Origin: Hymenobacter plasmatis
GTDB taxonomy: Bacteria > Bacteroidota > Bacteroidia > Cytophagales > Hymenobacteraceae
Direction: 5' to 3'
Length of the DNA: 64,000 nucleotides
Assembly (NCBI RefSeq): GCF_020711255.1
Contig: NZ_JAJFAW010000001.1
Location: forward strand, 124,001 to 188,000
Positions within the stretch are counted from its first letter, which is position 1; each line of letters starts with the position of its first letter. The notes below the pieces were generated by a model, which was not told the origin of the DNA, did no database searches, and was given only the letters and a program-made list of their open reading frames with translations. Shown one piece after another: positions 8,699-17,636 of this stretch. Position numbers and translations under genes: made by a program.

Positions 8699-9268
8699 AT
8701 GCTTACTCCTTTTGTCGAGCAGTTTTTCCGCAACCCCGCCACGGTGGGCTCGCTGGTGCCCAGTTCCCGCGAGCTTTCCGACAAGGTGATGGAGCCCATC
8801 GATTTCACCACCGCCCGCTGCATTGTGGAGTACGGGCCCGGCACGGGCGTCTTCACCGATGTCATCATCCAGCGCCGCAAAGCCGAAACCGTGGTGGTGC
8901 TCGTGGAGCTGAACCGGCGCTTTGCCAAGCTGCTGCGGGAGCGCTACGCCGGCCAGCCCAACGTGCACATCATCCACGGCTCGGCCGATAAAACCGGCCA
9001 GTACCTGCAGGAGCTGGGCGCGCCGGCGGCCGAGTACGTGGTGTGCGGCCTGCCGTTTTCGTCGTTGCCGCGGCGGCAGGGCTGGCGCATCCTCGAGCAC
9101 ACCCGCAACTTGCTCCGGCCCACCGGGAAGCTGATTTTGTTTCAGTATTCGCTCCAGAACAAGCGGCTGTTTGCGAAATTCTTTCGCCTGCTAGACCATG
9201 CTTACGTGCTGCTGAACCTGCCGCCCGCGCACGTGCTGGTGTACGCACCCGCCCCGGAGGAGGTGTAA
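8699..9268 (+). CDS. Class I SAM-dependent methyltransferase, phospholipid/rRNA-adenine-type
   Basis: The 189-residue product starts at ATG 8699 (MLTPFVEQFFRNPATVGSLV). The SAM-binding motif I is visible in IVEYGPGTGVFTDVI (E-x-G-x-G-x-G) at about residues 43-57, with an acidic residue ending strand 2 (VLVELN) and a hydrophobic strand 4 followed by GLPFSSLP, in place of the catalytic NPPY. The opening SSRELSDKVME resembles phospholipid N-methyltransferases (PmtA-like) and KsgA-related enzymes. Cytoplasmic. It ends four bases before the convergent pirin gene. The methyltransferase fold is certain; phospholipid as substrate is likely but not proved. Confidence 0.85.
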   Translation: MLTPFVEQFFRNPATVGSLVPSSRELSDKVMEPIDFTTARCIVEYGPGTGVFTDVIIQRRKAETVVVLVELNRRFAKLLRERYAGQPNVHIIHGSADKTGQYLQELGAPAAEYVVCGLPFSSLPRRQGWRILEHTRNLLRPTGKLILFQYSLQNKRLFAKFFRLLDHAYVLLNLPPAHVLVYAPAPEEV

Positions 9269-9272
9269 TCCC

Positions 9273-10187
9273 TCAGGACAGCGCCTGCGGGGGCGGCGAG
9301 CCCGCCGGGCGCGACTTATCCTCCGGCAGCGGCACAAACACGGCGTTGTCGTTCGGCGGCAGGGCAATGCGGCCGGCCTTCCAGTCGGCTTTGGCCTGGT
9401 CGATGCGCTCGCGGCGCGACGACACGAAATTCCACCAGATAAACCGCTCGCCCAGCGGCTCGCCGCCCAGCAGCATCAGCGTGCTGGGCTCGCGGGCCAC
9501 CAGCACCGGGTCGAGGCCGGATGTGAACACCAGCAGCTGGCCCGGGGTGTAGAGGCGGCCGTTTACTTCCACGCTGCCTTTGGCCACGTAGGCGCCGCGC
9601 TCGGGGTAGCCACGGGGCAGGCCAAAGCGGGCGCCGGCCTGCAGCACCACGTGCAGGTAAAACAGGGGCGAATGCGTTTTGACCTCGTTGCGCAAGCCAA
9701 AGGCATCGCCCGCAATCAGGCGCATCCACACGCCTTGGTCGGTGAAAATGGGCAGCTCCTGGGGCTGGTAGTTGGCGAAGGTGGGCGCCTGTTCTTCGGC
9801 GGCTTCGGGCAGGGCCACCCAGGTCTGAATCATTTCGAGGGCGCCGCCCGCCAGCGCGCCCGGGTCCTCAAACCGCTCGGAGTGGGCAATGCCGCTGCCG
9901 GCCGTCATCCAGTTGACCTCGCCCGGCCGGATAATCTGCTCCACGCCGAGGCTGTCGCGGTGGGTGACCTGGCCGCCAAATAGATAGCTCACCGTGCTTA
10001 GCCCAATGTGGGGATGGGGCAGCACGTCAAACCTCGGCAGCTGCTCGGGCGGCACGTGCACGGGGCCGGCGTGGTCCATGAAAATAAACGGCCCCAGCAT
10101 GCGCCGCAGCCGGTAGGGCAGAATCCGCTTCACATCAAACCCCGGCATAATGGCGGCGGGGCGGGCATCGATGACAAGGTCGAGCAT
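9273..10187 (-). CDS. Pirin family protein
   Basis: The 304-residue bicupin protein carries the metal-binding residues of pirin in order: H58 and H60 (LPHPHIG), H102 and E104 (IAHSER). This is the exact spacing of the iron site in human pirin and E. coli YhhW. The N-terminal cupin (about 1-130) is followed by the C-terminal pirin domain containing GGEPLGERFIWWNFVSS. Members act as quercetinase-like enzymes or redox-sensitive regulators; the role here is open. Cytoplasmic, single gene, convergent with the methyltransferase. Confidence 0.9.
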   Translation of the reverse strand: MLDLVIDARPAAIMPGFDVKRILPYRLRRMLGPFIFMDHAGPVHVPPEQLPRFDVLPHPHIGLSTVSYLFGGQVTHRDSLGVEQIIRPGEVNWMTAGSGIAHSERFEDPGALAGGALEMIQTWVALPEAAEEQAPTFANYQPQELPIFTDQGVWMRLIAGDAFGLRNEVKTHSPLFYLHVVLQAGARFGLPRGYPERGAYVAKGSVEVNGRLYTPGQLLVFTSGLDPVLVAREPSTLMLLGGEPLGERFIWWNFVSSRRERIDQAKADWKAGRIALPPNDNAVFVPLPEDKSRPAGSPPPQALS

Positions 10188-10448
10188 GGCAGGAGCACAG
10201 GTGAAAACCTAAAGTTATGGCCCGGTGCCCACTGGGTTTGTGGCCCGTTTTGGGAAATACGCTGAAATAACAAGCGGCATGCTCGTTGGTCAGCTCAATT
10301 TCTGAATAGCCGGCTCGGCAGGTCGCCAGCAAGTTGTCTGAAAGTAGGATAGGGGGCGTTTAAAGCGGAGATGCTTACCGCAGCCATCTGCGACTCAGCA
10401 ATGCCCCGCGTGCCCCAGAGTTGCCGTAATTGAGCTACCTTCCGTCCC

Positions 10449-11312
10449 ATGAAAACGGCTCTTCCGGCCCTGGTAATCACGGGCGTATCGAGCGGCCTGG
10501 GGCTGGCTTCGGCCCGCGCGTTTCTCAGCCGCGGCTACCGCGTATTTGGCAGCGTGCGCACCCCCGCCGATGCCGCCCGGCTGCAAGCGGAGCTGGGCGA
10601 AGCCTTTGTGCCGCTGCTTTTCGACGTGACCGATGGCCCCGCCATTGCCCGGGCCGCGGCCGAGGTGGAGGCCCAACTGGCCGGCGAGCCTCTACGCGGC
10701 CTCATCAACAACGCCGGCATTGCGCTGGGCGGGCCGCTGCTGTACCAGCCCATCGAGGTGGTGCGGCAGCACTTTGAGGTAAACGTGCTGGGCCTCGTAC
10801 AGGTGACCCAGGCGTTTTTGCCCCTGCTCGGGGCCCAGCCCAATTTCCAGGGGCGCGTCGGCCGGGTCATCAACATTGGCTCGGTGAGCGGGCAGGTGGC
10901 CGCTCCGTTTATGGGCGCCTACGTGGGCACCAAGTTTGCCCTGGAAGGCCTCACGGCCTCGTGGCGCCGCGAGCTGCAACTGTTTGGCATACCCATGGTG
11001 CTCATTGGGTTGGGCGTGACCAAAACCCCCATCTGGGACAAGGGCATCGACCTGGCGCCCTACCGCGACACCCCCTACTATGCCGCTGCCCAGCGCTTCG
11101 CGGGCTACGTGAGCAGCACCCGCGACAAAGGCCTCAGCGCCGACTACGTGGCCGGGCGACTGGTGGGCATTCTGGAAACGCCGCGCCCGCGCCTGCGCTA
11201 CACCATCGCGCCGGATGTGTTCCGCAGCTGGATAGTGCCCCGGCTCCTGCCCGCCCGCCTCTTCGACTGGCTCCTGGGCAAGGGCATTGGGCTGCTGCCG
11301 CCGAAGCGGTAG
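10449..11312 (+). CDS. SDR family oxidoreductase
   Basis: This 287-residue classical short-chain dehydrogenase has cofactor loop TGVSSGLG (residues 11-18), NNAG at 87-90, catalytic Ser145 within INIGSVSG, and Y158-x3-K162 in AYVGTKFAL. Arg and other basic residues after strand 2 (SVRTP) suggest NADP(H). The extended C terminus (about residues 240-287, hydrophobic and basic) resembles retinol-dehydrogenase-like SDRs that sit at membranes. The substrate is unknown. A TTGAGCTA motif lies 13-19 bases before the ATG. Confidence 0.9.
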   Translation: MKTALPALVITGVSSGLGLASARAFLSRGYRVFGSVRTPADAARLQAELGEAFVPLLFDVTDGPAIARAAAEVEAQLAGEPLRGLINNAGIALGGPLLYQPIEVVRQHFEVNVLGLVQVTQAFLPLLGAQPNFQGRVGRVINIGSVSGQVAAPFMGAYVGTKFALEGLTASWRRELQLFGIPMVLIGLGVTKTPIWDKGIDLAPYRDTPYYAAAQRFAGYVSSTRDKGLSADYVAGRLVGILETPRPRLRYTIAPDVFRSWIVPRLLPARLFDWLLGKGIGLLPPKR

Positions 11313-11429
11313 CCGCCATCAGCGTATCAGCTCAAACCAGCCTTTGTAGGGCCTTTCTGCTGGCGCAGTCAAAATCTAAATATCGAAGTAATAGCTACTA
11401 CTTTTATTGCTCTACCCTCACGCTCATTG

Positions 11430-12836
11430 ATGAAATATTTCCTACTAGCGCTTCTTATCATTTTAGGTGCTCAAAGCCCGGTGCGCGCCCAACGCATACG
11501 CTTCGAGAAAGACTCGCTGGCGCAGGTTTTTGCCCGGGCCCGGCAGCTGAACAAGCCGGTTTTTGTGCTGCTTGCACCACCGCCGGTGTCAGCCAATACG
11601 CCGGCGGCGCTCCAGAAAATGCGCAACGAATCGGGCCTCAACGCCCCGGCCGTGGTGGCCGCGCTCAACAAGGACTTCCTGAGCAAGGAGCTGCCCTTTG
11701 GCAAGGCCGAAACCGCGGCCGTGGTCCGCAAATACGCGGTGACGAGCTACCCCACCTACCTATACTTCGGCCCCGACGGCACCTTGCTCTACCGTAACTT
11801 CGGCAATGCCTCCAGCGAGCAGCGCTACCTGCACGACCTGCAGGCGGTGCAGCAAGCCCAGGCCGACCCCGAGAACCTGAGCCACCTACAGGAAGAATAC
11901 CGCCAGGGCCACTGGTCGGCCGAATTCCTGAAGCGCTACATCGGCAAGCACCGGCAGCTGGGCCTGCGCGTGGAGCCCGCCGTGCTCGATGCCTACGTGC
12001 AGCTGCTGCCCGTGCACGCCTTCGACCAGCCCGCCGAAGTGACCTTTATTCTCGACAACGGCCCCGTGGTGGGCAGCAAAGCCCATCAGCTCACGCGGCT
12101 CAACCCCCGGCTCTACGACAGCCTGTTCCGCAGCCTGCCCTTGGCCCGGCGCGTCGCCATCAACAACCTGATTATCGCCAACACGATGAATCAGGCCATT
12201 GCCACCAAAAACCGCGTGCTCGCTACTCAGGGTGCCAATTTTGCCCGCGGCAGCTGGACCAATAACTACCAGCAGGGCTCGCGGGCTTACGAAACCAACA
12301 TGCTGCGCTTTTTAAGCGCCATTAAAGACACGGCCAGCTACCTGCGGTCGGCGGTGCTCTACTACGACCGCATCAACACGGGCATCTCGGCCGACTCGGC
12401 CCGGAAAGCGGTGGCGGCTTTGCAAGCGTTCCGGCAGGAGCAGCTGGCCAACCGGCAGCGCCTGAGCACAACGGCCGGCCAGCCCGGCGGCATGGGCCCC
12501 AACGTGAGCCGCGTTACGACGATGGAGCCGACGGCCCGGCGCGTGCCCCCGGCCGCCTTTTTGCAGGAGTTGAACAACGGCGCTTGGTCGGTGTATCAAA
12601 CCGGGACCCGCAACAGCCAGCACCTCATGCGCGCCCTGCAGTGGAGCAAGCGCACCGTGGACCTGGACCCCGCCGCCTACAATTACGATACCCTGGCCCA
12701 CCTGCTCTACCGCCTCCGGTTCTTCAGCGAGGCCGCGGCCATGCAACAGCAAGCCGTGGCGGTAGCCCGGCAGGAAAAGGCCTCCACTACGGCCTACGAG
12801 CAGGAACTGGAGAAGATAAAGAAGCGCACGCTGTAA
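11430..12836 (+). CDS. Secreted thioredoxin-fold protein lacking the CXXC motif
   Basis: The 468-residue product starts at ATG 11430, with a signal peptide ending near VRAQ (residue 21). The N-terminal 140 residues have a thioredoxin-like layout: helix LAQVFARARQLNKP, strand VFVLLAP, and a cis-Pro region SYPTYLYFGPDGTLLYRNFG typical of thioredoxin_7/DUF255-like proteins. The usual CXXC after the first strand is absent (PPPVSAN), so no disulfide chemistry is expected there. The rest is helical and TPR-like, ending in a coiled coil. Probably periplasmic, with a structural or chaperone role. A low-complexity linker lies near residue 350. Confidence 0.7.
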   Translation: MKYFLLALLIILGAQSPVRAQRIRFEKDSLAQVFARARQLNKPVFVLLAPPPVSANTPAALQKMRNESGLNAPAVVAALNKDFLSKELPFGKAETAAVVRKYAVTSYPTYLYFGPDGTLLYRNFGNASSEQRYLHDLQAVQQAQADPENLSHLQEEYRQGHWSAEFLKRYIGKHRQLGLRVEPAVLDAYVQLLPVHAFDQPAEVTFILDNGPVVGSKAHQLTRLNPRLYDSLFRSLPLARRVAINNLIIANTMNQAIATKNRVLATQGANFARGSWTNNYQQGSRAYETNMLRFLSAIKDTASYLRSAVLYYDRINTGISADSARKAVAALQAFRQEQLANRQRLSTTAGQPGGMGPNVSRVTTMEPTARRVPPAAFLQELNNGAWSVYQTGTRNSQHLMRALQWSKRTVDLDPAAYNYDTLAHLLYRLRFFSEAAAMQQQAVAVARQEKASTTAYEQELEKIKKRTL

Positions 12837-12904
12837 AAGCTTACCGCTTGAGCTAACCATATCCGCTGCCGCTGGTTTCATCGCCAACTCTTAAGTCTCA
12901 CATT

Positions 12905-13846
12905 TTGGCAGAATCTACTACCGCTAAGCAAAGCAGCCCAACTACCGAACGCGCCACCATCGTGCTGGCCGGCGCCACCGGGGATTTGGGGCACCGCATT
13001 GGGCTGGCCCTGCTGGCGCGCGGCGCCGTGGTGCGGGCGCTGGTGCGCCCGGGCAGTGCCCACAAACCGGAAGTGGCCGCTTTGCGCGAGCAGGGCGCCG
13101 AGCTGGTAGAAGTCGATTTCAACAGCGTAACGGCGCTCACGAAAGCCTGCACGGGCGCGGCCTGCGTGGTCTCGGCCCTGTCGGGGCTGCGCGAAGTGAT
13201 TGTGGATCTGCAAAAGCGGCTGCTCGATGCGGCGGTGGCGGCCGGCGTGCCCCGCTTCATTCCGTCCGACTACTGCATCGATTACACCAAGCTCCCAGTG
13301 GGCTCCAACCGCAACCTCGACCTGCGCCGGGAGTTCAATCAACGGCTCGACCAGGCCCCCATTCAGGCCACGTCGGTGCTCAACGGCATGTTTACCGACT
13401 TGCTCACCGGTCAGGCGCCGGTGGTGCTGTTCAAAATCAAGCGGGTGATGTACTACGGCGACGCCGACCAGCCCCTGGACTTCACCACCACGGCCAATAC
13501 CGCCGAATTTACCGCCGCCGCGGCCCTCGACCCCACCACGCCGCGCTACCTGCGCGTGGCCGGCGAAGTGGCCACCGTGCGGGGCCTGCAAAAGGCCGCC
13601 AGCCAAGCCACTGGCCAGCCGTTTAAGCTGCTGCGCATGGGCGGGGTGTGGGTGCTGGGCGCTCTGATAAAAGTGACCAAAGCCCTGATGCCGGCCAGCG
13701 ACGACGTGTTTCCGCCCTGGCAGGGCATGCAGTACATGCACAACATGTTTACGGGCCGGCCCAAGCTTCAGCCCCTGGACAATGCCCGCTACCCCGACAT
13801 CCGGTGGACGCCGGTGCGGGAGGTGCTGGCCACCCGAGCCGCCTGA
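12905..13846 (+). CDS. NmrA-like NAD(P)-binding reductase
   Basis: The 313-residue protein has the Rossmann motif GATGDLGHRI near residue 23 and the basic loop LVRPGS after strand 2, which favours NADPH. Later signatures RFIPSDYCIDYTKLP and GEVATVRGLQ are those of NmrA/isoflavone-reductase-like (atypical SDR) proteins, which act on quinones or aromatics or sense the NADP ratio. The start is TTG 12905, as no in-frame ATG exists before the Rossmann motif; a GTG inside the first strand would remove the N-terminal Ser/Thr extension but cut the fold. It lies 68 bases after the thioredoxin-fold gene and may be cotranscribed with it. Confidence 0.85.
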   Translation: MAESTTAKQSSPTTERATIVLAGATGDLGHRIGLALLARGAVVRALVRPGSAHKPEVAALREQGAELVEVDFNSVTALTKACTGAACVVSALSGLREVIVDLQKRLLDAAVAAGVPRFIPSDYCIDYTKLPVGSNRNLDLRREFNQRLDQAPIQATSVLNGMFTDLLTGQAPVVLFKIKRVMYYGDADQPLDFTTTANTAEFTAAAALDPTTPRYLRVAGEVATVRGLQKAASQATGQPFKLLRMGGVWVLGALIKVTKALMPASDDVFPPWQGMQYMHNMFTGRPKLQPLDNARYPDIRWTPVREVLATRAA

Positions 13847-13984
13847 TTTCCGGCCGGAGCAGCCCTGCGTTAGCTCAACTGTAGGCGCAGGCTAAGCGGT
13901 TATCCAGGCAAAATGTACGAAAACGCCTACCTGTTTTAAGGTGTGCCGTATATAGACGTCGAAATCTTACTCTTCAGCTAGATA

Positions 13985-14647
13985 ATGACGATGAAAACCT
14001 TTTCTTATTTCCTGATAGCTGCCGCAATGGCCACCGGCACCGCGTGTAGCAGCACCAACACGGCCGCTTCCGAATCGGCGACCAGCAACGCCACGGATAC
14101 CCGCATGGGTACCGACATGAACCCCACGCCCGCCCCCGACGCCAACGCGGGGGTGACCGCCACCGGCGCCGATGCCACGGGCGGCAGCGCCGACATGACG
14201 GCCTACACGAACACGTTTGCCACCATGCAGGACCCCGTATTCCTGATGAACGCGGCCAGCAGCAACATGCTGGAAGTTCGGGCCAGCCAGATGGCGGCCC
14301 AGAAAGCCACTAGCCCCGAAGTGCGAAAATTTGCCCAATCGATGGTGAGCAAGTACACCCAGGCCAACCAGGAGCTAAAAGCCATTGCCGCGCCCCTGGG
14401 GGTAAAGATGCCCCAAACGATGATGCCCGTGCACCAGGCCCTGGCCGACCGGCTGATGGACAAGCGCGGCAAAGAATTCGACGACACTTACCTGGACCTC
14501 CTGGACAAAGCGCACCAGATGGACATTGCCATGTTTGAGGTGAAGAGCAAAGCGGCCGAAACGCCCGCCGTTCAGGCGTACGCTGCCAAAACGCTGCCCG
14601 TCCTGCACTCTCAGCAGGACATGACTACTTCCCTCGAAAAGAAATAG
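13985..14647 (+). CDS. DUF4142 lipoprotein
   Basis: The 220-residue product starts at ATG 13985, with an alternative ATG two codons later. A lipoprotein signal ends in ATGTAC, with the lipidated Cys near residue 21. A Ser/Thr/Ala-rich, disordered linker of about 45 residues follows, then a DUF4142 helical-bundle domain (about 75-220) recognisable by MLEVRASQMAAQKATSPEVR, FAQSMVSKY and the final MTTSLEKK. DUF4142 proteins are ferritin-like four-helix proteins of unknown role in the envelope. A terminator hairpin follows 50 bases downstream. Confidence 0.88.
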   Translation: MTMKTFSYFLIAAAMATGTACSSTNTAASESATSNATDTRMGTDMNPTPAPDANAGVTATGADATGGSADMTAYTNTFATMQDPVFLMNAASSNMLEVRASQMAAQKATSPEVRKFAQSMVSKYTQANQELKAIAAPLGVKMPQTMMPVHQALADRLMDKRGKEFDDTYLDLLDKAHQMDIAMFEVKSKAAETPAVQAYAAKTLPVLHSQQDMTTSLEKK

Positions 14648-14699
14648 CCTGAATTGAAACGGGAGCAGAATAGTTAATCTGAACCCGCTCCTCGCTTAG

Positions 14700-14739
14700 C
14701 CCCAGCCCAGTGCATCCGCACGGGCTGGGGTTTTGTTTT
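14700..14739 (+). terminator. Rho-independent terminator after the DUF4142 gene
   Basis: CCCCAGCCC and GGGCTGGGG form a nine-pair stem around a 13-base loop, followed by TTTTGTTTT. It ends the DUF4142 unit and lies about 35 bases beyond the stop of the convergent T9SS gene. Confidence 0.85.
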
Positions 14740-14773
14740 GGGCGGCGCTTGGTGCGGCCGCTTTCCGGCTGCG

Positions 14774-16768
14774 TTAGCGGAAGACCTCAAACCATCCTTT
14801 GTAGATGGCACCCTCGGCGGTTTGGCAGAGGTAGTAATAGAGGCCGGGCGCCGTGGTTGCATTGCCGTACGTATTGTGGTAGTCGTCGGAATGGTACAGC
14901 TTCTGGCCCCAGCGGTTGAATATGGTCAGCGCCGTGTTGGGGTGGCGCTCGATGTTCTTGATGGCAAAGGTTTCGTTCTGCGTATCACCGTTTGGCGTGA
15001 TAACGTTGTAGAAGTACAGGCACCGGTCGTCGGGGCTCACCAGCAGCGTTGTTACGCAGGAAGTGAATAGCGGCTCGGCTACGCGCAGGGTGGCCGTGGC
15101 CCCCGGCGACAAGTCGACCACTACTTCCCGGGTGCCCTGCCCGCTCACGATGGTGCCGTTGGTAATGGTCCACTGGTAGTTGCCGTTCGGTCCGGATACC
15201 GCGTAGCGCAGCCCCGTGGCCGCCGTGAGGCAGTAGGCCGTGGGGCCCGTTACGGACAGGCCGGGCCGGATGCTGACGGGCAGCGTTGCGGGCTGGGTGG
15301 GGCAGCCCAGGTCCGTGGTGCCATTCACGCGCACCAGGCCGGTACCGGTAGCGCCCCACAGTACTTGTACCGTGGGCCCAGTGGCGGGGCCCAGCACCTG
15401 GCCGCCCTCCACACTCCATTGGAAGGGGCTAAAGCCCGTGCCGCCCAAAACGGAGTACGTGGCCGCGCTTTGGGCGCAAACATCAGCAGTGCCCAGCACA
15501 GAGCCCGGAAAAATGGGCCGCGCCACCGTGATGCGGAAGGTGGCCACCACCGTTTGGCTGTTGCACACTTCGTCGGCGGCGGTTACCACCACCTCGTAGG
15601 GTACGCGTCGGTCCAGCCCGCAGCCGGTTAATCGAAAAGTGCCGGCCACCGTGCCGACGCCCTTTATGGAGGCATTGCCCACAGGGTTGGCGCCCACGTT
15701 GGTGCCGGGCTGGTTGCCGAAGGAGGCTTCTATGCCGCCCGGGCCATCGAGCAGCGCGCTGCTTGCCGTCAGGGTCAGCGGGTCGCCGTCGGGGTCGGTA
15801 GCGGCCACGTCAAAGGCCAGCGTTTGGCCTCCTCTTATGGTGAAGTCCCGTTTGGCCAGGCTGGCCGCCGTGAAGGCGGGCGGCAGGCCCGAGGGCCCGC
15901 TGCAGGTGCGCACCACCACCTGCATGTCGCGGTGCATGGTGCTCAACAGCAGCCCTTGGCGATACTCCTGCACGTCGACTGCCAGCTGAAATACGCCTTG
16001 CGCCGGGCTGAAGTAAGTTGAAAGGCCGGTGCTCGGGTTTAGCGCAAGCAACCCGGTAGGCCCGAAGGGCTGCGATTCGCTATACCCCGGCGCGTACGCC
16101 ACCGGTACCTGCAGCGGCAAATAAGCACTGATGGGCTTGCTCAACACGTACACGAGTTGGTCGCCGTCGGCGTCGTAGGCGTTATTGGCCACGAAGCTGC
16201 TGGCCCCGACGCAAATGAGGGCCACGGGAACGCTGGCAAAAACCGGCGAGGAATTGACCACCGTGCCCGGCGTCATCTCCACTTCCAGGGTCATGTTTTC
16301 ATCCACAGAATTCTTCAGGTTCGTGATGCCGGCAATGCGGTTGCTGTTGGTGCACGACAACCAGAAGCCCTCGTTGGTCACCGGCAGGTTCAGCGTGGTG
16401 ACGTACAGGCCCAGCGCGACGGGAGGCGCCGCCTGGCCACACCCCGGCAGGGTAGGCACCGTGATTACGGTTTTGCTGATGCGGTTAACTTTTACCAGTT
16501 GAATTGGGGTGCCGTAGTGGGTATATCGGCTGTATACCCTAATAATAAGCTCCTGCTCCACGGGGTCGGTGTTGGGGTTGAAATAAACCCGCATGGTCAA
16601 CTCATAGCGCCACGGCTTATCGGCGGGGCCTTTGGCATCGAGATACTTATACGTCATTTCGCCGCCCAGCAAATGGACCGCCGATGCCGGCAGCAGCCCC
16701 ACAAAAAGCCACAGCCACAGCAGCAGCCCACCGGGCAATAAGGTCGCTTTAAGAGTAGATAGACGCAT
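14774..16768 (-). CDS. T9SS type B secreted adhesin-like protein (gliding motility-associated C-terminal domain)
   Basis: The 664-residue product starts at ATG 16768 (MRLSTLKATLLPGG), with a signal peptide of about 33 residues. The last 85 residues carry the type B sorting signal: FYNVITPNGDTQNETFAI, then IFNRWGQKLYHSDDYHN and a final YKGWFEVFR. These proteins cross the outer membrane through the type IX system used for gliding and surface display. The central part has strand-rich Ig/PKD-like repeats with a calcium-type pattern (ATDPDGDPLTL). No enzyme motif is seen. It is probably a surface adhesin or matrix protein. It lies downstream of the sulfur cluster on the same strand but looks independent. 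Confidence 0.88.
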   Translation of the reverse strand: MRLSTLKATLLPGGLLLWLWLFVGLLPASAVHLLGGEMTYKYLDAKGPADKPWRYELTMRVYFNPNTDPVEQELIIRVYSRYTHYGTPIQLVKVNRISKTVITVPTLPGCGQAAPPVALGLYVTTLNLPVTNEGFWLSCTNSNRIAGITNLKNSVDENMTLEVEMTPGTVVNSSPVFASVPVALICVGASSFVANNAYDADGDQLVYVLSKPISAYLPLQVPVAYAPGYSESQPFGPTGLLALNPSTGLSTYFSPAQGVFQLAVDVQEYRQGLLLSTMHRDMQVVVRTCSGPSGLPPAFTAASLAKRDFTIRGGQTLAFDVAATDPDGDPLTLTASSALLDGPGGIEASFGNQPGTNVGANPVGNASIKGVGTVAGTFRLTGCGLDRRVPYEVVVTAADEVCNSQTVVATFRITVARPIFPGSVLGTADVCAQSAATYSVLGGTGFSPFQWSVEGGQVLGPATGPTVQVLWGATGTGLVRVNGTTDLGCPTQPATLPVSIRPGLSVTGPTAYCLTAATGLRYAVSGPNGNYQWTITNGTIVSGQGTREVVVDLSPGATATLRVAEPLFTSCVTTLLVSPDDRCLYFYNVITPNGDTQNETFAIKNIERHPNTALTIFNRWGQKLYHSDDYHNTYGNATTAPGLYYYLCQTAEGAIYKGWFEVFR

Positions 16769-16986
16769 GAAGAGGGGATAGACAGCAGCCCTAAAATCAG
16801 TCATGCCAAGGTAGCTCAATTCCTGCCTCGTTGTATAGCGCGGGACGCATATAACAGGGTGAAAAACCACTGTTTAAAGCACCGGGCCTCACCGTGTTGG
16901 ATGAGCCCGCCATGCCGAGTCTCTGCCAGCTCTCGCGTAGGTCAAAACCAGCACGCATGGTAGATGAAATCGATGGGCATCTACAA

Positions 16987-17547
16987 TTACGGGTGCACCA
17001 AGGACCAGCCCTCGGCCTGACGGATAATCAGCTCGCCGTTGCCGGTGGGCACGATGGAGATGTAGGGCAGCATGTCGGCCTTGGTCAGCTTGTAGGCCTT
17101 CATCGAGTTCTGGCACTGGGCCAAAACGACGCCCGCCTGCTGTAACGCCAGCACGTCGGCCTCGTAGGGTTGGTCTTTCCGGAACGCCACCGTGCCGCCG
17201 CTGAACACCACCAGCTCCAGTTCCAGCTTGCCTTTGAGGCGCGGGTCTTCCAGGGCGTTTTTCATGTTGTGCAGCGTCTTGCTGATGAGCTTCGGGTCGT
17301 CGCTATCGAGCTGGTACACGGCCCGGTAGTGGCCCTTGGTAGCCGGCGCGCCCTGGTACGTGGCCGCCTTCGCCGCCACCAGCGCGTTAGGTGGCGTCAG
17401 CACCGGGGCGGGCGTGGCGGTGGGCTGGGCCACGGGTACCGGCGTGGCTGGAGCAGCCGGAGTAGGCGTTTGGGCCCGGCTGATGCCAGGTACAGCCACG
17501 AGCAGCAAGGCCGCGCCAGCCAGAAAACGAGCGGTGGAATTCATCAT
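16987..17547 (-). CDS. DsrE family protein, exported
   Basis: The 186-residue product starts at the tandem ATG pair at 17547/17544, with a signal peptide ending at ISRAQ and a Pro/Ala/Thr linker. The domain (about 75-186) fits DsrE/DsrF: VYQLDSDDPKLISKTLHNMKN, a strand LELVVFSGG, and a conserved cysteine in VVLAQCQNSMK at the active-site position used to carry sulfane sulfur. It is the last gene of the minus-strand sulfur cluster, 89 bases after the TsdA-like cytochrome. A periplasmic sulfur-carrier role beside thiosulfate chemistry is inferred. Confidence 0.82.
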   Translation of the reverse strand: MMNSTARFLAGAALLLVAVPGISRAQTPTPAAPATPVPVAQPTATPAPVLTPPNALVAAKAATYQGAPATKGHYRAVYQLDSDDPKLISKTLHNMKNALEDPRLKGKLELELVVFSGGTVAFRKDQPYEADVLALQQAGVVLAQCQNSMKAYKLTKADMLPYISIVPTGNGELIIRQAEGWSLVHP

Positions 17548-17636
17548 GAGCAAGCAAGAAAAGGGTTGGAAACAGTAGGTGAGAATCTGGAATAACTTAA
17601 GCATCAGGCTGGGCTTGCCGACAGGCCCCGGCGAAG

